From assembly GCA_964521285.1 (NCBI GenBank), contig CAZFQS010000004.1, positions 62,001-126,000 of the forward strand: a stretch of DNA of 64,000 nucleotides. The letters are read 5' to 3'. The notes beneath the pieces were generated by a model. It ran no database searches. It was not told the DNA's origin and saw only the letters and a list, made by a program, of their open reading frames with translations. The stretch is from G020354785 sp964521285. GTDB lineage: Bacteria > Bacteroidota > Bacteroidia > Bacteroidales > UBA10428. The translations under genes were made by a program, and so were the position numbers. Below are positions 37,501 through 45,366 of this stretch, piece after piece (the stretch's first letter is position 1; every line of letters starts with the position of its first letter).

Positions 37501-38005
37501 TCCAAAATTCATTGCCGGTATGAGTTTCACTATTGAATTCAAGGGATTTGACCTTTACATGTTCTGGTATTCGGCATTAGGGCATCAGATTTATATGGCA
37601 AACAGAAGATCTGATTTAAAGTATTCAAATTTTACAGCTGAAGCACTAAACCGGTGGCATGGTGAAGGTACATCTTACGATTACCCCAGGATCACTGTAT
37701 CTGACGGGAACGGGACATATAAAAAACCTTCCGATTTTCTTGTAAAAGATGCGGATTTTTTAAGATTGAAAAAAATAACACTTGGATATACTCTGCCTGA
37801 GAAAATTACAAATATTTTGAAAATTAGCAATTTAAGAGTATACGTTTCATCTGAAAACTGTCTTACTTTTACGAAATATCCGGGAATGGAAGTTGAAGTA
37901 GGCGGGACACCCTTTGGTGAAGATAACACAAATCCAATAGGAGTAGATCATGGTATTTACCCGCATTCATTGACGATTCTTGGTGGAGTACAAATTGGAT
38001 TCTAA
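34595..38005 (+). CDS. SusC/RagA-type TonB-dependent transporter of locus 2
   Basis: The 1,136-residue protein has a signal peptide (MKLTVFLSLLAVINLTASVYS, preceded by about 24 residues). An STN domain (LRDLFREIENNSEYAFFF), a regulatory beta sandwich (GLVTDAEGTPLPGVNVIEKG) and the SusC signature LEEVVVVGYGVQKKS follow. The plug contains VESVEILKDASSAAIYGTRG and the barrel ends GGVQIGF. The STN domain and the upstream FecR mark it as a signalling transporter. SusD follows after 34 bases. Confidence 0.95.
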   Translation: MENKLILKYFFTLRGNKLKRLLLTMKLTVFLSLLAVINLTASVYSQNKKISIQVENIQLRDLFREIENNSEYAFFFNDQYSQLESIVSLETKNEKIENILERVLKNTLLDYKIMDNNFVVIIAKESLQEIKVQGLVTDAEGTPLPGVNVIEKGTTNGVITDSDGNYSITVESGDAVLVFSFIGYLSEEVTVGTQTSISLSLIPSIEALEEVVVVGYGVQKKSLVSGSIAKVDRNELQKTSDLRIEQALQGRTAGVMIMNNSGQPGDNLTIRIRGVGTHHDPDPLFLVDGLPMEKEGLDYLNPSDVESVEILKDASSAAIYGTRGANGVILITTKQGQKGEKFNVTYDGYYGQQSPWRKLDMLNAQEYIELFNEAFENDGKSKPLFSQAAIDTMIWDTDWQDEMYYYKAPKQSHTISINGGGEHSTYSSSLSYFSQDGIIAKGKSNFERITFRLNSTQEIGRLKFGSNLNFVDIRKKGIDANNQFGVGINQAINMPPIVPVRFANGKFATPNDFNISLQEITNPIALLYYINRAERTNKVLGNIHADLEIVKGLVLRTNFGAEFAYVNQDEYVPAYFIDATHRNDAHKDSSDYVTKRVHKYIRWNWDNTLNYEFSIQNHNISALIGMTSFKEWDEPLYARNNNLIFDDFEHAYLDNALNAENVHPPQNSYQEHTLASYFGRLNYNYEEKYLFEAVLRIDGSSRFGSAQRYAKFPAFSGGWVISRENFFPQNDILNFLKLRASWGQNGSENIPNFRFVGLMTDNVRYYFGDDKVMYNGIRPEFVSNAGLKWETSEQLDIGMDMAFLSNRFTFTFDYYNKKTKDWLIEAPAPLVLGNNPPYVNGGSVRNNGIELELGYKNKLSKDLFVSILLTASTNKSKVLDIPNEDKELMGGTGVHGQGDIIRMEVGSPMGYFYGYKTDGIFQTQEEIDAYILRDTLIQPVAKPGDLKFINLDTKPGIAGGDRTNIGNPYPKFIAGMSFTIEFKGFDLYMFWYSALGHQIYMANRRSDLKYSNFTAEALNRWHGEGTSYDYPRITVSDGNGTYKKPSDFLVKDADFLRLKKITLGYTLPEKITNILKISNLRVYVSSENCLTFTKYPGMEVEVGGTPFGEDNTNPIGVDHGIYPHSLTILGGVQIGF

Positions 38006-38039
38006 TAAAACAATGAAAATTAATAATTAAGATAAAAAG

Positions 38040-39674
38040 ATGAAGATTATGAAAGAATATATATTTCAAACCCTGTTGTTAATTGTAATAATTATTGCAG
38101 GTATACAATCCTGTTCCGAAGAATTTCTGGAACTTGAACCAAAGATTAATAAACTTGAAGGTAACTCGTATAAAACCGAAACTGATGCCTTAAATGCGCT
38201 TGCATCAGTATACAAGGCACTTAGCGCCAGCAACGGACTTGAAAACGTTCCTATTAATTCTGATATTTATTCTGATGATGCTTATGCTGCAGGAGAGCCA
38301 GGCGGAGGTATGTGGGAATCATGGCAGTTAATTGAAATTGGTATAATTGACCCTGAAACAGGTTCAAATTTATTATGGGAAAAATTTTACAGGGGTGTTT
38401 ATCTGGCAAACCTTTATCTTCAGAAAGAAGAAGGTATTCAATGGACTACCCCCGGAAAAAGGGAAAGAATGAAAGCAGAAGTGCTGACATTACGATCTTA
38501 TTTCTATTGGGACCTGGCAAGACTGTTCGGATGGGTGCCAGTGTTCGAAGAAATTCCCCCTGATATTGAAGCAGTTAAATCCGTTACGCAATCCACCCCT
38601 GAAGAGGTATACCAGCTTGTACTCAGAGATTTATTAATTGCCCTTCCTGATCTTCCTGAAACTGTATCATCAAGTGAAAAAGGGCGAATTACCAGAGATG
38701 TGGTAAGGATGCTTATTGCACGTATTTATCTTTATTACGAGGGATTTGTCAAGACAGTGATGGGGGTCACAAACGACTGGACAGACGGTACGACAGTAAT
38801 AGATAAAGCCTATGTACAAAATTTAATGGAGGATATTATTAACAGCGGACGCCATGTATTATTAGACAATTATGCTGATATATTTGACTGGAATAATCAA
38901 AATAACGAGGAATCGATTTTTGAATGGCAGTACTCGGAAAAAGGCTTAGCAACTTTTCTTGATGACGAAAGTTTATCACGGGACGGGAATTTTGCCAGTC
39001 ATATTTACGGTATCAGGAATTCGCTTGATACCACAACTTTTTCGGGCTGGAGTTTTGCTACCTTAACTTTTACTTTGGTTGATGAGTTTGAAGATGGAGA
39101 TTACCGCAAAGGTGTATCGGTTTATAATAATGAGGATAGTATAGGGCATGGTTTACATGGACCTCAATATCAATACACAGGTTATTTTAATGCTAAGTAC
39201 ATGCCTAATGCAAGATACACTCCTGCAGGCGGTGATGCACCTCTTAACTGGCCTATTAATTATAAAGATATGCGATATGCGGAAATATTGCTGATTGCAG
39301 CTGAATTATTTATGAATGACCAGCCGGGAAAAGCTGTTGGATACCTTAATCAGGTTAGAACAAGGGGAATGGGTGATGGTGCTGCATTAAATGCTTCGGA
39401 TTTAAATATTGACGCCATTTATCATGAGCGCAGGGTTGAATTTGCCGGGGAAGGTCATCGCAAATGGGATTTAGTAAGAAGAGGACTGGATTATGCCAAA
39501 GTAATGATTGATGCAACATGGGACACGGCAACCTTTCCTGATTATGTAATTAAGGATGATTTTGTCGGAAGGGAATTTAATATAGATACCTGGGGCATGC
39601 TGCCTATTCCGGCCTCTGAAATAAGAGCAATGAATGAGGGTGTGTTAAAACAATTTGTGCCTGCCTTTAAATAA
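38040..39674 (+). CDS. SusD/RagB-type glycan-binding lipoprotein of locus 2
   Basis: The 544-residue protein has a lipoprotein signal with Cys25 (IIAGIQSCSEEFLELEP); an ATG three codons later (38049) is equally possible. LTLRSYFYWDLARLFGWVPV is the conserved helical block. YHERRVEFAGEGHRKWDLVR is the C-terminal signature, and MLPIPASEIRAMNEG is near the end. It caps the cognate SusC. It is the last gene of the rightward unit; a hairpin lies between it and the convergent GH2 gene. Confidence 0.95.
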   Translation: MKIMKEYIFQTLLLIVIIIAGIQSCSEEFLELEPKINKLEGNSYKTETDALNALASVYKALSASNGLENVPINSDIYSDDAYAAGEPGGGMWESWQLIEIGIIDPETGSNLLWEKFYRGVYLANLYLQKEEGIQWTTPGKRERMKAEVLTLRSYFYWDLARLFGWVPVFEEIPPDIEAVKSVTQSTPEEVYQLVLRDLLIALPDLPETVSSSEKGRITRDVVRMLIARIYLYYEGFVKTVMGVTNDWTDGTTVIDKAYVQNLMEDIINSGRHVLLDNYADIFDWNNQNNEESIFEWQYSEKGLATFLDDESLSRDGNFASHIYGIRNSLDTTTFSGWSFATLTFTLVDEFEDGDYRKGVSVYNNEDSIGHGLHGPQYQYTGYFNAKYMPNARYTPAGGDAPLNWPINYKDMRYAEILLIAAELFMNDQPGKAVGYLNQVRTRGMGDGAALNASDLNIDAIYHERRVEFAGEGHRKWDLVRRGLDYAKVMIDATWDTATFPDYVIKDDFVGREFNIDTWGMLPIPASEIRAMNEGVLKQFVPAFK

Positions 39675-39700
39675 GCTTTTTCTCTATACTCACATACATA

Positions 39701-39740
39701 AACAAGGGCGTCTGTTAGGTTATCACAGACGGCCTTGTTT
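39701..39740. terminator. Bidirectional intrinsic terminator between susD and GH2
   Basis: The arms 39701-39715 and 39725-39739 pair over 15 positions with a single G-G mismatch and enclose a nine-base loop. A T-run follows on the plus strand (TTGTTTTACTTA). It sits in the 65-base gap between convergent genes and touches the GH2 stop codon, so it probably serves both. Confidence 0.8.
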
Positions 39741-41584
39741 TACTTATTCAACTCAAAATTGTCATAAAAGTCTTTCAGCACATAAAAAGCTTTCTTTTTA
39801 TTTCCTGTCTGGGAGATTAAACCTTTACGGTTCCAGCCGTCCTGTATAACAGGGAGCGGCCGCCGCGGCGATCTGAAGTCACAAAGTATCCATGGAGTAG
39901 TACCTCTTAACTGCGGGATCTTTACCAGCATATCCAGGGTCTTCCTGTAAAGGTCTTCCTGGAACTCCTCTGTCCACCTTGTAAGCCGGGCTCCGTGAAG
40001 ACCCTGCAGTGCTCCTGCGCCAAATTCAGATATTATCACCGGTTTATCCTGTTCTATTTTCCAGATTATATTTTCACAATTATCGGGAAGTCCGTCATAC
40101 CAGCCAATATATTCATTAAAGCTTAAGACGTCTACATAGTCTGCAAGAGGGTCTGTAATCACTCTTATATTACGGTTTTCTTCAAGTCCGTGCTGTTCCA
40201 GGGCTGCACTTATAAGGCGCGTATTATCAAGTTTTTTTGCCTCTGCGATCAGTGAAGTCATAAATTTTAGCCTTGGCTCTATAACAGGAGTCTCATTTCC
40301 AACACTCCAGAATATTACAGAGGCTCTGTTTTTATCCCTGCTTATAACCTCTTTTAGCTGTGATTTGGCATTATTAAATGTCTCTTCATTTTCCCAGTCA
40401 ATAGTCCAGTAAACAGGGATTTCTTCCCAGAGCATAATACCCATTTCATCGGCAACCCTGGCCATATACTCATTATGCGGGTAATGAGCAAGCCTGGCAA
40501 AATTACCGCTGAGCTCTTTTACCCAGCCCAGTATCATTAGCGCATCTTCTTCTGAATATGCCCTGTTCCCCCTGAGTACATTTTCTTCATGTATACTGAT
40601 GCCCTTAAGAAAAACCGGCTGTCCGTTAAGCAGAATTTCAGTACCCCTGGTGCCTATAGTCCTGAATCCTATTTTTTCATTAACAATATCTTTTTCAGTA
40701 CTGACAGTTACTTCATAAAGCTTTGGATTTTCATTTGACCACAGAATAAGCTTATTTGTTTTAATTTCGACTTCCGCATTTCCTTTTTCATCTGTCTGTA
40801 CCCTATGTTTTATGCCTGCTTCGGGAATATATATGTCAACTGATACATTATTCATATTATTACCGTCAAGCTGCACATATCCTGCAAGTATATCCTTACT
40901 GTCTTTTCTGATCTGAATAACATAATCGCGGATAAAGGTTTCAGGAACTTCAATAATTTTCACATCCCTGGTTAATCCTCCATAGTTCCACCAGTCAGTG
41001 TTAAGAGTGGGTACTGCTTCACGCTTCCTTTTATTGTCAACTTTCACTACAATAAAGTTGCCCGTATCTTTTATAATATCTGTAACTTCAAAATTAAAAG
41101 GGGTGAAACCCCCGGTATGCCTGCCCAGCTTTTCGCCATTCAGATAAACATCAGCCTTGTAATTGGCTGCTCCGAAGTAAATGAAAATCCTGTTGCTGCT
41201 GTTATCTTTCCGGTAATCAAATGACTTCTTGTACCAGATGGTACCCTCGTAGTACAACAGTTTTTCATCCTGCGTATTCCAGTCACCCGGAACCAGCAGG
41301 GTCGGCGATTTATCAAAATTATATTCTATAAGATCACTTTTGGCGGTTTGTATAATGTTTTTGTAATAACCTCCATTACCTGAATGCTCCATCTCATCAT
41401 AAGGCTGATACCTGTAATTATAAAATCCGCTTTCATAGGGATCTATAATATAATGCCACTTACCGTTAAGAGTTTCTGTTTTTCTGTTAACTGTGCCTGT
41501 TATCAGAAGTGACTGGCAAAATAAATTTTCACCGGTAACGAATATTAAAACAAAAATCAGCTTGATAAATATTGTGTTTTTCAT
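39740..41584 (-). CDS. GH2 family glycosidase, beta-galactosidase/beta-glucuronidase-like
   Basis: The 614-residue protein has a signal peptide ending ENLFCQ. A sugar-binding jelly roll (about 35-210, LNGKWHYIIDPYESGFYN, YFGAANYKADVYLNGEKLGR), an Ig-like domain (about 215-305) and a TIM barrel follow. Glu431 in WSVGNETP is the predicted acid/base and Glu520 in IISEFGAG is the nucleophile. It lacks the extra domains of long LacZ-type enzymes. It acts on a beta-linked terminal sugar; galactose, glucuronate and mannose cannot be told apart here. The unrecognised protein at 41653 lies 68 bases upstream on the same strand, and the pair may work together. Confidence 0.88.
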   Translation of the reverse strand: MKNTIFIKLIFVLIFVTGENLFCQSLLITGTVNRKTETLNGKWHYIIDPYESGFYNYRYQPYDEMEHSGNGGYYKNIIQTAKSDLIEYNFDKSPTLLVPGDWNTQDEKLLYYEGTIWYKKSFDYRKDNSSNRIFIYFGAANYKADVYLNGEKLGRHTGGFTPFNFEVTDIIKDTGNFIVVKVDNKRKREAVPTLNTDWWNYGGLTRDVKIIEVPETFIRDYVIQIRKDSKDILAGYVQLDGNNMNNVSVDIYIPEAGIKHRVQTDEKGNAEVEIKTNKLILWSNENPKLYEVTVSTEKDIVNEKIGFRTIGTRGTEILLNGQPVFLKGISIHEENVLRGNRAYSEEDALMILGWVKELSGNFARLAHYPHNEYMARVADEMGIMLWEEIPVYWTIDWENEETFNNAKSQLKEVISRDKNRASVIFWSVGNETPVIEPRLKFMTSLIAEAKKLDNTRLISAALEQHGLEENRNIRVITDPLADYVDVLSFNEYIGWYDGLPDNCENIIWKIEQDKPVIISEFGAGALQGLHGARLTRWTEEFQEDLYRKTLDMLVKIPQLRGTTPWILCDFRSPRRPLPVIQDGWNRKGLISQTGNKKKAFYVLKDFYDNFELNK

Positions 41585-41652
41585 GGTTTCAGATGTTATG
41601 TGTGCCTGTTAAAAAACGGTTGTTACTTTTTGTGTTGAATAAAAAATTAAAG

Positions 41653-43428
41653 TCATTCTATTTTGAAAACCTGGTAAGAATGGGGATTAATATTAAAGCT
41701 GAATTCAGTCTTATTATCGTAATGTACTCCTTCCAGTATTCTGTTGCTGCTTAATTCCCTCAATTTGTCAGCTTCACCCTTGATAATAACTTTGACTGTC
41801 TCTCTGTGAGGGAGGAAAGAATGAACAATAAATGTATTATTATCATATACAAATAAGCTTATCTTACTTTTGCTTTCTGTACTTACGTAAAGATCCTTCA
41901 TCATAATATTCTTAATCATGCTAAGCACATCTGCAGGTAAATTGTACAGATCACTAAAATTATCAGGTATTGTAAGCACATACATAATGCTTTTTCCATA
42001 ACCTGCCATCAGTAATAAGGGGTAACCATTACCCTCACTATATGCAGTGATTAGTTCCCAGCAGTCATTTGTAGGGTATATGATCTGTGGTATAAGGATA
42101 TCCTTTTCAGATTCATGTATAGTTCTGAAATCTGAAAAGCTGCTGACCAGTGCTTTTTTATCAGTATAGCGCAATTCTGCGATTTCTTCTATACCTTTGC
42201 CCTGAAGAGCTTTTAATAAACCTGATGTGATAACCACATTTTTCCCGTCTATTAATTGTTTCTTTATTTTCTGTACAATATCATTATCATACTTTGCTGA
42301 TTCGGTAAGTAATATCATATCACTTTCATAAGGAAAATCAGGAGTTATATCAACAGGTATTCCCAGCATGCCAATATAATTATGTAAAAAATCTTCTCCT
42401 GAAGAATGATATGGTTTGTATGCAGGTATTCCTACCGGTTCACCCAGGTGATTTATAAAATTATCAGCTTTAGCCAGAACATAACCTGCCAGTGGTGTTA
42501 CATTGCTTAAATATTCTATCGTGCCGTCATTCTTATCCATTTCTTCAACCAGAGACTGTAGTGAAAAGAGTGTCACTTCCTTTGGTTTTGAAAAGAGTGT
42601 CAGCGATATTTGTTCCCCGTATCTGTCCAGGTACCGGCGGGCAAAAGGATCAATCCATCCGCCTCCGTTTTTCCCGGGACTCACATTCTCGAGGTATCTC
42701 ATTATCGAATAGCTCTGATACGGCTGCAAATGCTGGTGTGTATATTCGGGATCCCTTGTCTCTGTCCCAGTATAGATCATATCAAACATCTTTGGCTCAT
42801 ATTCAAGGTTGTATCCAAGGAACTGGTAATGTTCATACCAGTTGGGATATTTAATAATTATTTTTACATCAGGATTTATTTCCCGGGCACTTTTTATTAT
42901 GATATTTTCAGAGACATCTTTCAGCAATTCCAGCCGGAAATCGGTCCAGCTTTTATTACCCTTGTTCTTAATACATAATTCGCATTTGCAGCTGGTAAAA
43001 AAGAAATCATCAAGCATTATTTCATCAAATAACCCTGCAGTAAATTCCACTATTTCCTTCACTTGCTTCAGGTTCTCCTGGTTAGAATAGCAGAAGGTCC
43101 TAAACCTGTCTGCTTCCTGCATCACCAGCGTGATTCCCCCTGACACCCTGATACCTTTCTTTTCCAGGAATCTTTTTGCTTTAATGACAGTCTCCCTGTC
43201 AGCCAAAATCATGTCGCGGTAGGTTTCCAGATAGACTTTATCAATTTTAATATGCTGTTCCAGGTATTCAATCCTCTTTTCAAGCCAGTTAAGATCACTC
43301 ATTTGTTGAGTCTCATACACCCTGCAATATATGGCAAGATCAAAATTTTCGTAACCACCGGCAAGCATTACCGGAGAATGGATGTTAACAAACACCAGGA
43401 AACAGATTATCCCAAATATTTTAAGCAT
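41653..43428 (-). CDS. Unrecognised secreted protein, probable TIM-barrel glycoside-hydrolase-like
   Basis: The 591-residue protein has a signal peptide (FLVFVNIHSPVMLAGG). The N-terminal ~310 residues alternate predicted strands and helices like a (beta/alpha)8 barrel: DLAIYCRVYETQQMSDLNWL, DKVYLETYRD, GIRVSGGITLVM, FDEIMLDDFFFTSCKCELC, VKIIIKYPNWYEHYQ, FDMIYTGTETRD. Two Asp (140, 141) at a strand end and a Cys-x-Cys-x2-Cys cluster (147, 149, 152) are notable. Residues about 330-480 resemble the GATase-like domain of GH42-type enzymes (DMILLTESAKYDNDIVQKIK, GKNVVITSGLLKAL), and a beta-sandwich tail follows. No family is assigned. The adjacent GH2 and signal peptide suggest a role in glycan breakdown, which is inference. 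Confidence 0.7.
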   Translation of the reverse strand: MLKIFGIICFLVFVNIHSPVMLAGGYENFDLAIYCRVYETQQMSDLNWLEKRIEYLEQHIKIDKVYLETYRDMILADRETVIKAKRFLEKKGIRVSGGITLVMQEADRFRTFCYSNQENLKQVKEIVEFTAGLFDEIMLDDFFFTSCKCELCIKNKGNKSWTDFRLELLKDVSENIIIKSAREINPDVKIIIKYPNWYEHYQFLGYNLEYEPKMFDMIYTGTETRDPEYTHQHLQPYQSYSIMRYLENVSPGKNGGGWIDPFARRYLDRYGEQISLTLFSKPKEVTLFSLQSLVEEMDKNDGTIEYLSNVTPLAGYVLAKADNFINHLGEPVGIPAYKPYHSSGEDFLHNYIGMLGIPVDITPDFPYESDMILLTESAKYDNDIVQKIKKQLIDGKNVVITSGLLKALQGKGIEEIAELRYTDKKALVSSFSDFRTIHESEKDILIPQIIYPTNDCWELITAYSEGNGYPLLLMAGYGKSIMYVLTIPDNFSDLYNLPADVLSMIKNIMMKDLYVSTESKSKISLFVYDNNTFIVHSFLPHRETVKVIIKGEADKLRELSSNRILEGVHYDNKTEFSFNINPHSYQVFKIE

Positions 43429-43596
43429 TTTGTTTATTTTTAGGTTCAGTCTTTAATATTTATAAATTCAGTTTACAAATTAATTAAAAAAATTTAATCA
43501 CTTTAAATTTAATCGATACTTTTATTAATGATTTGTATACCATATATCCTGACAAATATTTTATTTTTGGATCAAATTAAACAAATCAATAATATC

Positions 43597-45360
43597 ATGA
43601 AGAAATTTAAAATATTTGGCCTGATCATTATTTTTTTGGTTTCCGGACATAAATATTTATCGTCTCAGCTGGGTCCGGCATCTTACGATGAAGTTATTAT
43701 TACCGGGAAATATGATATTCCTGACTGTCCTGAGTGGCTCCATAAAGCTGTTCTTTACCAGATATATCCGCAAACCTTTTATGACAGCAACGGGGATGGA
43801 ATTGGTGACTTGCCGGGGATAATTGAGAAACTGGACTATGTTAAAAGTCTTGGTGTTGACGGTTTCTGGATAAATCCTTTTTTCGAGTCGCCATTCAATG
43901 ATGCAGGCTATGATATATCTGACTATTATAAAGTAGCTCCCCGGTATGGGACTAATGATGATGCCAAACGAATGTTTGACGAAGCTGAAAAGCGTGGTCT
44001 TAAGATATTATTCGATTATGTTATTAGTTATACAAGCATTGAACATCCGTGGTTTCAGGAATCTGCCAGACAGGAAATGAACAAATATTCCAACTGGTAT
44101 ATATGGACTGACAATACCTGGATAAATCCGCCCGATGTTTATAAAGATGCATTTATAAAAGGTTATGGGAGGCGCAATGGTCAGTTTATGCGTAATTTTT
44201 ACTGGTCCCAGCCGGCACTTAATTATGGATTTGCCAAACCTGAAAAAGACTGGATGTTGCCGATAGACCATCATGATGTACTGGCATTACAGGAGGAATT
44301 AAAAAAGGTACTGCGTTTCTGGATGGATATGGGAGCTGATGGTTTCAGGGCTGATATGGCCGGTGCGCTGGTTAAAAATGCAAATATTACAGGAAACGAT
44401 CAGTTTTTCAGTACAAGGGACGAAGGGACAAAAATATTCTGGAATAAAATCCGTAATATCTTTGATAATGAATACCCGGATGCTTTTATGGTAGCTGAAT
44501 GGTCTCATCCGGAGTCAGCACTTGACGGAGGCGGTTTCCATGCTGATTTTTTTCACTGGTTTGCAGGTTATAACGATCTTTTACAGAAAGAAAGCTGGCG
44601 CATCCTGAATGGCTATTCAGAAGGTCACAGTTTTTTTGACAGGGAAGGAAAGGGCAATATTATAAATTTCCTGAAAACTTATTGGGATCAATATAACAAA
44701 ACAAAAGGCAAAGGCTATATTTTGCTGCCTGTTGGTAATCATGACCTGTCGCGCTTAAATATAAAACGAACAGAGGAAGAGCTGGAGATGATCATTGCAT
44801 TTTCAGTTGCCATGCCCGGTATACCCTTTATTTATTACGGAAATGAAATTGGTATGCGCCAGTTGTATGGTAATCCTTATGTTGAAGGGGCATATAAGCC
44901 ACGCGCCGGAGCGCGGACTCCCATGCAGTGGACAGCTGGGAAGAACCTGGGTTTTTCTACAGCTTCGTCCGACAGGCTTTATTTACCGGTAGATGCAGCT
45001 GCTGATGCACCCAATGTTGAAGAGCAGGAAAAGGACCCGAATTCACTTTTAAATTCAGTGCGTAAGCTTATTGAACTAAAGAAAAGCGAACCTGCACTGG
45101 CAGCATATGCAGAATTTGTACCGGTCTACGCCCGTGAAAATACTTATCCTTTTATTTTTGCGCGTGCGGCAGGTAAAGAAACGATCCTGGCCATCTTCAA
45201 TCCTGCTGATAGAACTGAGACAGCAGAATTTGCATTAAACATTGAGGCAACAGGTTTCGAGCTCCTGGCAGGTGAAAAAATAGAAATATCTGTCGACAAA
45301 AGGAACTATTCTGTTACCGTGCCAAATATTAGTTATGCAATTTATAAGCTGAAATATTAA
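43597..45360 (+). CDS. GH13 family alpha-amylase-like enzyme, secreted, atypical active-site region I
   Basis: The frame is open from 43528, but the ATG at 43597 (MKKFKIFGLIIIFLVSG) gives a proper signal peptide and 587 residues. AVLYQIYPQTFYDSNGDGIG opens the barrel. The catalytic residues are present: Asp253 (GFRADMAGAL), Glu301 (VAEWSHPE) and Asp383 (PVGNHDL). Region I normally reads D-x-V-x-N-H, but here it is DYVISYTS (from Asp140), so the conserved Asn and His become Ser and Tyr. A C-terminal beta sandwich ends the protein. It probably cleaves or transfers alpha-glucosides; an altered specificity is likely. It converges on GH97 with only six bases between stops. Confidence 0.88.
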   Translation: MKKFKIFGLIIIFLVSGHKYLSSQLGPASYDEVIITGKYDIPDCPEWLHKAVLYQIYPQTFYDSNGDGIGDLPGIIEKLDYVKSLGVDGFWINPFFESPFNDAGYDISDYYKVAPRYGTNDDAKRMFDEAEKRGLKILFDYVISYTSIEHPWFQESARQEMNKYSNWYIWTDNTWINPPDVYKDAFIKGYGRRNGQFMRNFYWSQPALNYGFAKPEKDWMLPIDHHDVLALQEELKKVLRFWMDMGADGFRADMAGALVKNANITGNDQFFSTRDEGTKIFWNKIRNIFDNEYPDAFMVAEWSHPESALDGGGFHADFFHWFAGYNDLLQKESWRILNGYSEGHSFFDREGKGNIINFLKTYWDQYNKTKGKGYILLPVGNHDLSRLNIKRTEEELEMIIAFSVAMPGIPFIYYGNEIGMRQLYGNPYVEGAYKPRAGARTPMQWTAGKNLGFSTASSDRLYLPVDAAADAPNVEEQEKDPNSLLNSVRKLIELKKSEPALAAYAEFVPVYARENTYPFIFARAAGKETILAIFNPADRTETAEFALNIEATGFELLAGEKIEISVDKRNYSVTVPNISYAIYKLKY

Positions 45361-45366
45361 AGACAG

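Noticed and set aside
43528..43596. Earlier start codon for the GH13 gene
   Set aside because: The extra 23 residues would push the signal peptide away from the N-terminus; the ATG at 43597 gives a normal secretion signal.
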